A DNA stretch of 14,798 bases, taken from positions 1 through 14,798 of the forward strand of contig RKRO01000211.1 in assembly GCA_007571355.1 (NCBI GenBank), given 5' to 3'. The position numbers were made by a program, and so were the translations under genes. The notes below the pieces were generated by a model. It was not told the DNA's origin and did no database searches. It saw only the letters and a program-made list of their open reading frames with translations. Origin of the DNA: Candidatus Poribacteria bacterium (GTDB lineage Bacteria; Poribacteria; WGA-4E; WGA-3G). Below, one piece after another: positions 6,409 to 13,229 of the stretch; the stretch's first letter is position 1; each line of letters starts with the position of its first letter.

Positions 6409-8613
6409 TTAAAGAACCCGGAAAATTAAGATTAGCAACACAATTCCTACCAGCACGACGAAAAGGTAGGTCTGGATTGCCCCTGTCTGAATACGACGAA
6501 TTCTTCCACCAATTGCCCACGTGATTTTAGCGACGCGATTGACAAGACCATCAACGACGCGGTTATCGAAAAATCCTACGAAGGCAGCAAGAATATCGCG
6601 TGTTACGAGTCCAACACCGTTGACGATGCCATCAACGACACTTCCATCAAATCGCGCAAAGAGCCGTGCTTTCCACACTGTCAATGCAACCAGTACACCG
6701 TCGTAAAACTCATCAAAGTAGTATTTGTGCCAGAACAGGTTATAGACAGGTCGGAAAGTTGTTGCGACGGATTCAGCAGACAAGGCTCGTCTATGGTAGA
6801 ACAGCCATGATAGGAATATACCTAACCCCGCCACGATGATAGATAGTACCATCGCAATCGTATGTGCAGTATGTGCAGAACCGTGATGTCCATCATCTCC
6901 GTGTACGTCTTGTGTGCCTTGTCCAGCGTCTTCTTCAGCCGCGACTGCTTCGGAGACACCGAAGAGTGAAAGTGCTACACCTGTTCCACCCGTTTTGGTG
7001 TCTGGCGCGAGTTGTGCATGCGTCGGTGCATGTAGATGGGACTGCTGTGGCGGTTTTACATAGTCTTTGTTGAACCAGAGTGTATTCACAGCGGGAAAAC
7101 TCAGTAGAGCCAAAACGATGAGAGGCACGGTCATTGATAGTGGGGACTCATGTGCCATTTCGTGCATTTCTTGGTTGCGAGGTTCACCGAAAAAAGTCAT
7201 AAAAATCAGTCGGAACATATAAAACGCTGTAATTCCAGCAGCAAGGAGTGCTATTACAAACAGGATGTAGTGATGTATGGAGTTCCATTCCATAGCCCTT
7301 CCTAACACACCGGCTAAAATTTTATCTTTACTCCAGAACCCAGAGAAGATAAACGGCACCCCGGAAATAGACAGTGTTGCGATGAGCATGGTGATAAAGG
7401 TAATCGGCATTTTGTGGCGGAGTCCACCCATATTCCGCATATCTTGGTCAGGCGGAATCTCAGAGCCGAGAATATATTCCTCATCGTCTGCATGTTCGTG
7501 ATCGTGTTTCTCATCATCATGTGCGTGTGCATGCATAGCGTGGAAGGCGTGAATGACGCTTCCTGAACCGAGGAAGAGCAGTGCCTTGAAAAAGGCGTGC
7601 GTTGTCAGGTGAAAAAGTCCAGCGACGTAACTACCGGCACCAATCGCCAGCATCATATATCCCAATTGGCTAATGGTAGAATATGCCAAAACTCGTTTAA
7701 TGTCGAACCGAACGATAGCAATCGTTGCGGCGACGAGTGCCGTGATACCACCGACATAGGCAATGACCAGAGACGAGGTTTCTGTCAAGATCGGAAACAT
7801 TCGAGCCGTGAGATAAACCCCGGCGGCGACCATCGTCGCGGCATGGATCAGTGCGCTGACAGGTGTGGGACCTTCCATCGCATCAGGGAGCCATGTATGG
7901 AGTGGCATCTGTGCGGATTTACCGATAGCACCACAGAAGATAAGAACCCCCGCGATAGAGAGCCAAACCATATCACCTGTAGTGAGTTGTGAAGCGGCGA
8001 GGGTAAAGATACCGTCTTCTCCGTAGAGTGAGAGTGTCTGAAATTTGGTGAAGAGCATCATCATGCCGATGAACATGCCGACATCACCGACACGCGTTGT
8101 CAGGAACGCCTTTTTACACGCGTTCGCGGCGGAGTCCTTCTCAAACCAAAAGCCGATGAGCAGGTAAGAACAAAGTCCGACGAGTTCCCAACCGATGTAG
8201 ATACCGAGGAGGTTGTCCGACACAACCAGAAAGAGCATTGAGAAAGAGAAGAGCGATAGGTAGGCAAAGAACCTCGGATACCTCGGATCGTCGTGCATGT
8301 AGCCCATAGAAAAAATATGGACGAGGCTACTGACGAGCGTCACAACAATCAGCATGATTACGGTGACGCTGTCCAAGTAGAAGCCCATAGAGAACGTAAC
8401 GTTACCGAGTGAAAGCCAATCGACTGTATGCGCTTCCGGACTGGGAACCACCTCTCGTAGGAGCAGGAACGAGCAGGCGAGTGCAATGAGCATCGCCGCA
8501 GTAGACAAGTAATCCTGCCGAGGGAACCGCTTGTTCGCTAAACCAAGGATCCCGAATACCGCAAATGCAGCGAGCGGACAGAGCAAGATGAAACTTATTA
8601 AAGGTACAACCAT
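6409..8613 (-). CDS. nuoL: NADH-quinone oxidoreductase subunit L (NuoL), long form with His-rich loops
   Basis: NuoL is the distal antiporter-like subunit of complex I, with a C-terminal lateral helix. Conserved channel residues are E143 (GWELVGLCSYLLIGFW), D177 in TTRVGDVG, K232 (GKSAQMPLHTWLPDAMEGPT), H257 (ALIHAAT), K306 (DIKRVLAYSTISQLGYM), H339/K343 (THAFFKALLFL) and K429 (GFWSKDKIL). The length of 734 residues exceeds the roughly 610-650 usual for the family. The extra length comes from a His/Asp-rich stretch at 355-379 (HAFHAMHAHAHDDEKHDHEH), before the DMRNMGGLRHKMP signature, and a second polar His-containing loop at about 520-585. The C-terminal part (about 640-734) contains the lateral helix and final anchor (TYLFVVLVGIVLLILIF). 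GGAGG lies 16 bases before the ATG, farther than usual. A stem-loop lies just upstream of that site. Confidence 0.96.
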   Translation of the reverse strand: MVVPLISFILLCPLAAFAVFGILGLANKRFPRQDYLSTAAMLIALACSFLLLREVVPSPEAHTVDWLSLGNVTFSMGFYLDSVTVIMLIVVTLVSSLVHIFSMGYMHDDPRYPRFFAYLSLFSFSMLFLVVSDNLLGIYIGWELVGLCSYLLIGFWFEKDSAANACKKAFLTTRVGDVGMFIGMMMLFTKFQTLSLYGEDGIFTLAASQLTTGDMVWLSIAGVLIFCGAIGKSAQMPLHTWLPDAMEGPTPVSALIHAATMVAAGVYLTARMFPILTETSSLVIAYVGGITALVAATIAIVRFDIKRVLAYSTISQLGYMMLAIGAGSYVAGLFHLTTHAFFKALLFLGSGSVIHAFHAMHAHAHDDEKHDHEHADDEEYILGSEIPPDQDMRNMGGLRHKMPITFITMLIATLSISGVPFIFSGFWSKDKILAGVLGRAMEWNSIHHYILFVIALLAAGITAFYMFRLIFMTFFGEPRNQEMHEMAHESPLSMTVPLIVLALLSFPAVNTLWFNKDYVKPPQQSHLHAPTHAQLAPDTKTGGTGVALSLFGVSEAVAAEEDAGQGTQDVHGDDGHHGSAHTAHTIAMVLSIIVAGLGIFLSWLFYHRRALSAESVATTFRPVYNLFWHKYYFDEFYDGVLVALTVWKARLFARFDGSVVDGIVNGVGLVTRDILAAFVGFFDNRVVDGLVNRVAKITWAIGGRIRRIQTGAIQTYLFVVLVGIVLLILIFRVL

Positions 8614-8638
8614 ATCTTTTAACTATGGGCCTCCTGGT

Positions 8639-8664
8639 CCGCTTGCTGCATTTGTTGCAAGCGG
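8639..8664 (-). promoter_or_regulatory. Stem-loop in the nuoK-nuoL gap
   Basis: Complementary arms CCGCTTGC (8639-8646) and GCAAGCGG (8657-8664) give an 8-bp stem with a 10-base loop in the 92-bp gap. It sits a few bases upstream of the AGGAGG that precedes nuoL. No T run follows it on the coding strand. A role in mRNA processing or in setting relative subunit levels is inference. Confidence 0.45.
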
Positions 8665-8705
8665 GTTTCTGATGAAATCAACGATATCTGATTGAATCGA
8701 ATTTT

Positions 8706-9011
8706 TTAGCCTTTTAAAGTGTCCACTTCGTCTGGACGGATGCTACCGAATTCACGATAGATTGCGAGAATAATTGCTAAAAAGACAGCGGCTTCTGCGG
8801 CAGCGAGGACAATCCCAAAAATAGCGATAATCTGTCCGCTGATGTCCTCCGGGGTCATGAAGCGCGAGAACGCTGCGAAGTTTAGATTACACGAATTAAG
8901 AATAAGTTCAATGCCCATCAAAATACTGATAGCGTTTCTGCGAGTCAAGACAGCGAAAATACCGAGCGTAAACAGGATTGCACTGATAACAAGATAATGT
9001 TGTAAGGTCAT
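8706..9011 (-). CDS. nuoK: NADH-quinone oxidoreductase subunit K (NuoK)
   Basis: This 101-residue protein has three transmembrane helices, the standard NuoK length. The two conserved membrane glutamates of the central hydrophilic axis are E35 (MGIELILNSCNLNF) and E73 (LAAAEAAVFLAIIL). It connects the quinone-chamber side of the membrane arm to the antiporter-like subunits. It begins 2 bases after the nuoJ stop, and its ribosome binding site (AGGAGGT) lies within the end of nuoJ, so the two are probably translationally coupled. Confidence 0.97.
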   Translation of the reverse strand: MTLQHYLVISAILFTLGIFAVLTRRNAISILMGIELILNSCNLNFAAFSRFMTPEDISGQIIAIFGIVLAAAEAAVFLAIILAIYREFGSIRPDEVDTLKG

Positions 9012-9013
9012 TT

Positions 9014-9535
9014 TTAGTCTCTGACCTCCTTTCGGGAAATCAGAGCCGCTCCGATTAGGGCGACTAACAGTAGTACAGAGACGACCTCGAACGGCAAAAG
9101 AAAAGGCCCGTTGAGAATGAGTTCGCCGATACGCTCAGTGGTTGGCGGAAGTTCGGTGCCGTCGTCAATGCGGTTTTTCCATGCAGGTGTGTTCGCAATG
9201 ACGGTCAAGAGTAGCATAAGGAGTACTAACGCGACAGCACCACCGAGAAGCAGCTGCCCGCGTTCAATATGGATCCTCATTTCTAAACGTCCGCTTGTCA
9301 TCATGACACCGAATAGGATGAGAACGAGGATACCACCGACATAGACGATGACCTGTGTTGCAGCGAGGAAATCTGCTTGTAAAAAGACATAAAGTCCCGC
9401 GACACCAAAGAGGGTGACCATAAGTGAAAACGCTGCATGGACGATGTTTCGCACGGTGACAACAAGGAGTGCCGAGGCGACTGTCGTAAGGGCGAATCCA
9501 TAAAAAATAAAGGTTTTAAGTGTAAATTCTTCCAT
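9014..9535 (-). CDS. nuoJ: NADH-quinone oxidoreductase subunit J (NuoJ)
   Basis: The 173-residue protein has five hydrophobic helices. The family signature QVIVYVGGILVLILFGVMM (about 61-79) contains the flexible third helix, which takes part in coupling quinone reduction to pumping. A soluble loop (about 115-140) precedes the last helix, which ends in the polar tail SRKEVRD. The ATG at 9533-9535 is only 5 bases after a dispersed repeat copy. That repeat supplies the nearest Shine-Dalgarno-like bases (AAGG, 12 bases upstream). Confidence 0.95.
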   Translation of the reverse strand: MEEFTLKTFIFYGFALTTVASALLVVTVRNIVHAAFSLMVTLFGVAGLYVFLQADFLAATQVIVYVGGILVLILFGVMMTSGRLEMRIHIERGQLLLGGAVALVLLMLLLTVIANTPAWKNRIDDGTELPPTTERIGELILNGPFLLPFEVVSVLLLVALIGAALISRKEVRD

Positions 9536-9540
9536 TCTTT

Positions 9541-9560
9541 TAATCTACCTTGCGGTTAAG
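9541..9560. repeat. Short intergenic repeat, copy B (before nuoJ)
   Basis: TAATCTACCTTGCGGTTAAG on the plus strand matches 18 of 20 bases of copy A at 12851-12870. Both copies lie in the same orientation, upstream of a nuo gene. On the coding strand it contains CTT-AACCGC-AAG, a small possible hairpin, and AAGG, which may act as the ribosome site of nuoJ. Weaker similarity continues for about 37 more bases (shared ATGAT and AATCCG). Confidence 0.7.
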
Positions 9561-9589
9561 GCACGGTGGTTTGATTTATGATGTCCCTT

Positions 9590-10309
9590 CTAATCCGCTG
9601 CATTTACTTCTTCTGTTTTAACGCTCTCGTACATTGACTGCTTATCAAAACTGAAAATGAGTTCTGACCGGTCGAATTTGGAGTACTCGATGCCTTCGAG
9701 AGTATCCTTCATTGTAAGGCACTCTGTCGGGCAGACTTCGGTGCAAAGTCCACAATACATGCAGAGGGACATGTCTATATCAAACTTGTCAAGATAAAAA
9801 ACAACGGGGTTTCGCGTAACAATCCGTGATATTTCGGGGCTTGAGAAGGTTTGAATTCGATTTTCATCACCTGATGCTTCGAGGCGATCTATGGCTTCTT
9901 GTGGCCCTTGGCGAGAGGTGATATTCGTAACAGTTATTGAATCCGCTGATTTTGCTTTTTTGTCGTCGCCTTCAATGATACCGATGATTTCGCGTCCATC
10001 TTTGAGGTGGATAACGTTCATGCTATCCCAGAGTTGCTCACCTTTTGGGAGTTTGGTAGCGTCAATCATAATACAATCGACGGGACAGATCATTTCGCAC
10101 TTTTTGCATCCGATACAGTCTTCAGTGCGGTTATAGAGCTGCCCACGGTACCCTTTCGGGATTTCTCGGACGTTTTGCTTCTTTTCATAGTCGTGTTCGT
10201 ATGGATACTGGTGTGTAACATTCGGCTCAAAGAACTGCCTGATTGTTACCCGCATACCGACAAGTACGGTGTAAACCCCTCTGTAGATGTTTCGTATGTA
10301 TTTCTCCAT
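9590..10309 (-). CDS. nuoI: NADH-quinone oxidoreductase subunit I (NuoI), 2x[4Fe-4S], with a large insertion
   Basis: NuoI carries clusters N6a and N6b, which relay electrons toward N2 in NuoB. The first motif is C65-I-G-C68-K-K-C71-E-M-I-C75-P and the second is C183-M-Y-C186-G-L-C189-T-E-V-C193-P. The N terminus (MEKYIRNIYRGVYTVLVGMRVT) is the amphipathic membrane-associated part. The protein has 239 residues, against about 180 for typical NuoI. The extra length lies almost wholly between the cysteine motifs (about residues 92-170), as a segment with VIHLKDGREIIGIIE, SITVTNI and SSPEISRI. I see this pattern in small Sm/SH3-like beta-barrel repeats, but the assignment is tentative. The ATG at 10307-10309 is chosen because GGAGG lies 11 bases upstream. 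A TTG start 6 codons earlier would overlap this ribosome site. The gap to nuoH is 27 bases. Confidence 0.95.
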   Translation of the reverse strand: MEKYIRNIYRGVYTVLVGMRVTIRQFFEPNVTHQYPYEHDYEKKQNVREIPKGYRGQLYNRTEDCIGCKKCEMICPVDCIMIDATKLPKGEQLWDSMNVIHLKDGREIIGIIEGDDKKAKSADSITVTNITSRQGPQEAIDRLEASGDENRIQTFSSPEISRIVTRNPVVFYLDKFDIDMSLCMYCGLCTEVCPTECLTMKDTLEGIEYSKFDRSELIFSFDKQSMYESVKTEEVNAAD

Positions 10310-10336
10310 TTTAGATGTTCCCTCCAACGGTTAGTC

Positions 10337-11602
10337 CTAACTCGGTTGTGGTGCTGGCTTTTGTGCCATCACGCGTCCAGCGATCGTATACGCGACAATG
10401 AGTCCGGTATAGATAATCGCGCAGCTGATAATGATGCTAACCAAAGTATCCTCAGGGAAGATGAGTCCCCAGACACCGGTGCCTAAAATGTTAAAGAAGG
10501 CGATTGGGATGAAATACTTCCAGCAGAGATTCATGAGCTGATCTACGCGCAGGCGCGGCAGTGTCCATCGCAGCCACATCATCAAGAAAACGAGGGCAAG
10601 GGTTTTGATAACGAAACCAGGCATCCCGCCGAGGATGTCGTATCCGGGCAAGGCACCCTCCCACCCGCCGAGGAAGAGCGTCACAGCAATTGCACTGACG
10701 GCGAACATGTTTGCGTATTCAGCGATAAAGAAGAGTGCGAAGCGCATTCCGCTATATTCGGTATGAAATCCTGCGACGATTTCGGACTCGGCTTCTGGCA
10801 AATCAAAGGGTGTCCGGTTTACCTCCGCAATAGCAGATATAAAAAAAATAAAGAATGCGATGAAGGTAAATGGAGATCGGAAGATGAGCCAACTGAAAAC
10901 GCCGTTCGATTGACTTGCCACAATCTCTGACATGCTTAAACTTTCCACGAGCATAACGACTGTCAGGATAGAGAGACCGAGCGGGATTTCATAACTGACG
11001 ATTTGGGCGGCGGAGCGTAAAGACCCTAACAGTGACCATTTGCTGTTTGATGACCAACCTGCCATAATCACACCCATCACGATCACAGAGGAGATCGCCA
11101 TGATATAGAAAATGCCGATGTTGAAATCGCTGACCAAAATGTTTTGACTGAACGGAATGGCGGCAAAAACAGCGAAGGAGCACGCGAAAATGACATAAGG
11201 TGCAAGGAGAAAGAGGAATCTATCGCCTTGCGGCGGGATAAAGTCCTCTTTGAAGATAAGTTTTACGCCGTCGGCTAACGTCTGAAGTGTACCCCAGGGG
11301 CCGACACGCATGGGACCTGTTCGATTTTGGAAACGGGCGGCGACTTTTCGTTCTGCAAGCACCAATACCAAAGGAAGCAGTGGAACGACTGCAACAAATA
11401 TCCCTGCACATGCGAACATGACAAGCATTGTGCCTAATTCCACAGGGAAATGTGCGGCAAACCCTTCTGGCAGTCGCGGGATTAAAACGTTCTGTATGAA
11501 TTCCTCTGCCCAGTTAAGTTTCTCTTGTAGGTTTATGTTGGGGAAGAACCCTTCAGATATATTGAAACCTGGATTTGCGAACATTGTCCTAAAACCTGAC
11601 AT
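10337..11602 (-). CDS. nuoH: NADH-quinone oxidoreductase subunit H (NuoH)
   Basis: NuoH is the membrane subunit that forms the quinone tunnel together with NuoB and NuoD and begins the proton-coupling axis. Family motifs are ERKVAARFQNRTGPMRVGP (84-102), LADGVKLIFKEDFIPP (109-124) and EVNRTPFDLPEAESE (260-274), followed by AGFHTEYSGMRFALFFIAEYANM. The remaining sequence shows about eight hydrophobic helices. It has 421 residues, against about 325 in E. coli; roughly 48 extra residues precede the first conserved helix and contain a polar stretch (NINLQEKLNWAEEFIQNV). The ATG at 11600-11602 follows AGGAGG at very short spacing. The next ATG (codon 7) would have long spacing but is possible. It starts 18 bases after the nuoD stop, where nuoE, nuoF and nuoG would normally sit. 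Confidence 0.96.
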   Translation of the reverse strand: MSGFRTMFANPGFNISEGFFPNINLQEKLNWAEEFIQNVLIPRLPEGFAAHFPVELGTMLVMFACAGIFVAVVPLLPLVLVLAERKVAARFQNRTGPMRVGPWGTLQTLADGVKLIFKEDFIPPQGDRFLFLLAPYVIFACSFAVFAAIPFSQNILVSDFNIGIFYIMAISSVIVMGVIMAGWSSNSKWSLLGSLRSAAQIVSYEIPLGLSILTVVMLVESLSMSEIVASQSNGVFSWLIFRSPFTFIAFFIFFISAIAEVNRTPFDLPEAESEIVAGFHTEYSGMRFALFFIAEYANMFAVSAIAVTLFLGGWEGALPGYDILGGMPGFVIKTLALVFLMMWLRWTLPRLRVDQLMNLCWKYFIPIAFFNILGTGVWGLIFPEDTLVSIIISCAIIYTGLIVAYTIAGRVMAQKPAPQPS

Positions 11603-11620
11603 CCAACCTCCTTATTCTAT

Positions 11621-12826
11621 TTACCGGTCAACTTCTCCCATCACGATATCAATGCTGCCGATAATGGCGATAATATCTGCGACCATCAAGCCATGGCTGA
11701 GTTCTTGTAGCGCGCTCAAAGCACTGAAACAAGGAGAGCGTCCTTTGACGCGCACGGGTTTCGGAGTGCCGTCGCTGACGATATAGAATCCGAGTTCACC
11801 GCGCGGTGCTTCGCTGCGGAAATAGATTTCACCCTTTGGAGGACGGACAGCTTTTAAATCCGCCATAACTGGGCCATCAGGGAGTCCTTCTGCCAATATC
11901 TGCCGCACAATCCTGGCGGACTGTTTCATTTCATCCATGCGTATTTTGTAGCGGCTCCAGCAGTCCCCGACAACTGCGCCGAGTTCTGGCACGTCCACCG
12001 CGACGGGGACATCGAATTCAAATCTGTCATAGATAGAATAGGGTTCGTCTCTCCGGAGGTCCCAGTCTACACCGGATCCACGAAGGTTGGGGCCGGTTGC
12101 GCCGTAGCTGAGTGCCATGTCCGCTGACATAACGGCGACACCAGTTGTGCGTTGTGTGAAGATACTGTTTTTTGTTAGGAGTTCGTTGTATTCGTCAATT
12201 TTTGGTTCAAAGTAGTCTAAAAATGCTTCTATCTCGTCTAAATAATTCTGTTCGTCGATGGAACCGGGTTCCATCGGAATAATTTCGGAGACACCACCGA
12301 TTCGGATATAGTTATAAGTGAGGCGCGCGCCGCAAATTTTCTCGAAAAGGAGAAGCAGCCGTTCGCGGTCGCGAAAGGCGTAGAGGAACGGCGTAAATGC
12401 GCCGATGTCCATTCCGTAGGTTCCGAAAGAGAGAAGATGACTTGCGATGCGGTTCAATTCGCAGATAAGGACTCGTAAGTATTCTGCCCGTTCTGGCACC
12501 TGAAAATTCTTGCTTTCGTCGGCTTCCATCAATTTTTCGACAGCGAGGCAGAATCCCCAATTTTGGTTCATCGCTGCGACGTAGTCCATCCGGTCGGTAA
12601 AGGGTATGATTTGGGGATAAGAGAGATTCTCCGAGTGTTTCTCAAAACAGCGATGCAGATAACCGATGTGCGGAATAGCTTCACGGACGACCTCACCATC
12701 CAATCTTAATTCCAAACGTAGCACACCGTGTGTGCTTGGGTGCTGAGGCCCCATGTTCACCACCATTTCATCAGCGAACGGTTTGAGTTCTATGATTTTG
12801 CTTTCCGTTTGTCGTGTGTTTTCCAT
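11621..12826 (-). CDS. nuoD: NADH-quinone oxidoreductase subunit D (NuoD, 49-kDa)
   Basis: The 401-residue subunit is the 49-kDa homologue that forms the quinone headgroup site; it is related to [NiFe]-hydrogenase large subunits but lacks their metal-binding cysteines. GPQHPSTHG (26-34) contains H33, equivalent to the quinone-binding histidine, and RMDY (79-82) contains Y82, the quinone-contacting tyrosine. IGYLHRCFEK and the C-terminal end SIDIVMGEVDR are family hallmarks. It is encoded separately from NuoC, not as an E. coli-type CD fusion. Its start is preceded by a 403-bp non-coding gap with its own promoter (12991-13019), giving a leader of about 158 bases. No strong Shine-Dalgarno is visible just before the ATG. 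Confidence 0.97.
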   Translation of the reverse strand: MENTRQTESKIIELKPFADEMVVNMGPQHPSTHGVLRLELRLDGEVVREAIPHIGYLHRCFEKHSENLSYPQIIPFTDRMDYVAAMNQNWGFCLAVEKLMEADESKNFQVPERAEYLRVLICELNRIASHLLSFGTYGMDIGAFTPFLYAFRDRERLLLLFEKICGARLTYNYIRIGGVSEIIPMEPGSIDEQNYLDEIEAFLDYFEPKIDEYNELLTKNSIFTQRTTGVAVMSADMALSYGATGPNLRGSGVDWDLRRDEPYSIYDRFEFDVPVAVDVPELGAVVGDCWSRYKIRMDEMKQSARIVRQILAEGLPDGPVMADLKAVRPPKGEIYFRSEAPRGELGFYIVSDGTPKPVRVKGRSPCFSALSALQELSHGLMVADIIAIIGSIDIVMGEVDR

Positions 12827-12850
12827 AATGTCGGCTCTGCAACGTTTTTC

Positions 12851-12870
12851 TAATTTACCTTGCGGCTAAG
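12851..12870. repeat. Short intergenic repeat, copy A (before nuoD)
   Basis: TAATTTACCTTGCGGCTAAG differs from copy B (9541-9560) at only two positions and has the same orientation relative to the genes. It ends 24 bases before the nuoD start, inside the predicted leader. The flanks share ATGAT and AATCCG about 20-37 bases further along, so the full unit may be about 58 bases long. Confidence 0.7.
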
Positions 12871-12990
12871 CAGGGGGATCCAAGTTTTCATGATCGTCTC
12901 TTAAATCCGTTTTCCACTTCGTTCCAAGCTGCGTTTCTTTTAAGATACAACTTACGCGTTTCCTTCTATTTTTAGACTTTGCCACTATAT

Positions 12991-13019
12991 ATGATACCAT
13001 TTTTGTGGTGTAATGTCAA
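12991..13019 (-). promoter_or_regulatory. Strong sigma70-type promoter for nuoDHIJKLMN
   Basis: On the minus strand there is a perfect TTGACA (13014-13019), a 17-bp spacer and TATCAT (12991-12996, 5/6). Transcription should start near 12985, giving an untranslated leader of about 158 bases before nuoD. This is as good a match as the tRNA promoter in the same window. Confidence 0.78.
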
Positions 13020-13070
13020 ATCTCAACGTTCTTTTCTGGGTGAGAGCCTGTGCCGTATTTCTACAAGAAA

Positions 13071-13090
13071 ATGTTACACCTGTGTAACAT
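13071..13090. promoter_or_regulatory. 20-bp near-palindrome, candidate operator
   Basis: ATGTTACACCTGTGTAACAT has 9-bp perfect arms around a 2-bp centre, typical of a site for a dimeric helix-turn-helix regulator. Its edge is 52 bp upstream of the -35 box at 13014-13019, an activator-like position. Part of an arm (GTAACATT) recurs at 13185-13192. No regulator can be named. Confidence 0.45.
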
Positions 13091-13168
13091 TGCATGTTTA
13101 GCAGCTGAGGATACAAACCAGCGTACCGCTTGAATTCTGAGACATTTTGTGTGCTGATATTTCCTCGT

Positions 13169-13215
13169 AAAAAAAACGAAAAACGTAACATTTCGGGTCA
13201 CGTGCGACACCTGAC
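13169..13215 (-). terminator. Weak candidate terminator after nuoC
   Basis: On the minus strand, GTCA-G-GTG-TCG-CAC-G-TGAC (13197-13215) can fold with one G-G mismatch. After 13 further bases come TTTTT and TTTTTTTT runs (13183-13169). The stem is weak and its distance to the T runs is long, so termination is only possible. If real, it would separate nuoABC from the promoter-driven nuoD group. Confidence 0.25.
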
Positions 13216-13229
13216 AACGTGAATATTCG

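Larger units (their letters stand above)
12827..13229. other. 403-bp non-coding gap between nuoC and nuoD
   Basis: No plausible gene was found here; the 68-residue frame at 12985-13191 has no recognisable features and overlaps the promoter. From nuoC toward nuoD the gap holds four things: a weak hairpin (13197-13215) followed 13 bases later by T-rich sequence (13169-13183), the near-palindrome at 13071-13090, the promoter at 12991-13019, and the repeat copy at 12851-12870. It looks like a regulatory boundary dividing the nuo cluster into nuoABC and nuoDHIJKLMN. Confidence 0.75.

Noticed and set aside
10007..10486. 159-residue plus-strand frame across nuoI and nuoH
   Set aside because: It is antisense to two well-supported genes and crosses their gap; composition is that of a shadow frame.
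11310..11786. 158-residue plus-strand frame across nuoH and nuoD
   Set aside because: Antisense shadow of nuoH/nuoD with no recognisable domain.
12985..13191. 68-residue minus-strand frame in the nuoC-nuoD gap
   Set aside because: It has no recognisable domain and no good ribosome site. It contains the palindrome and the -35/-10 elements, so it is more likely non-coding.
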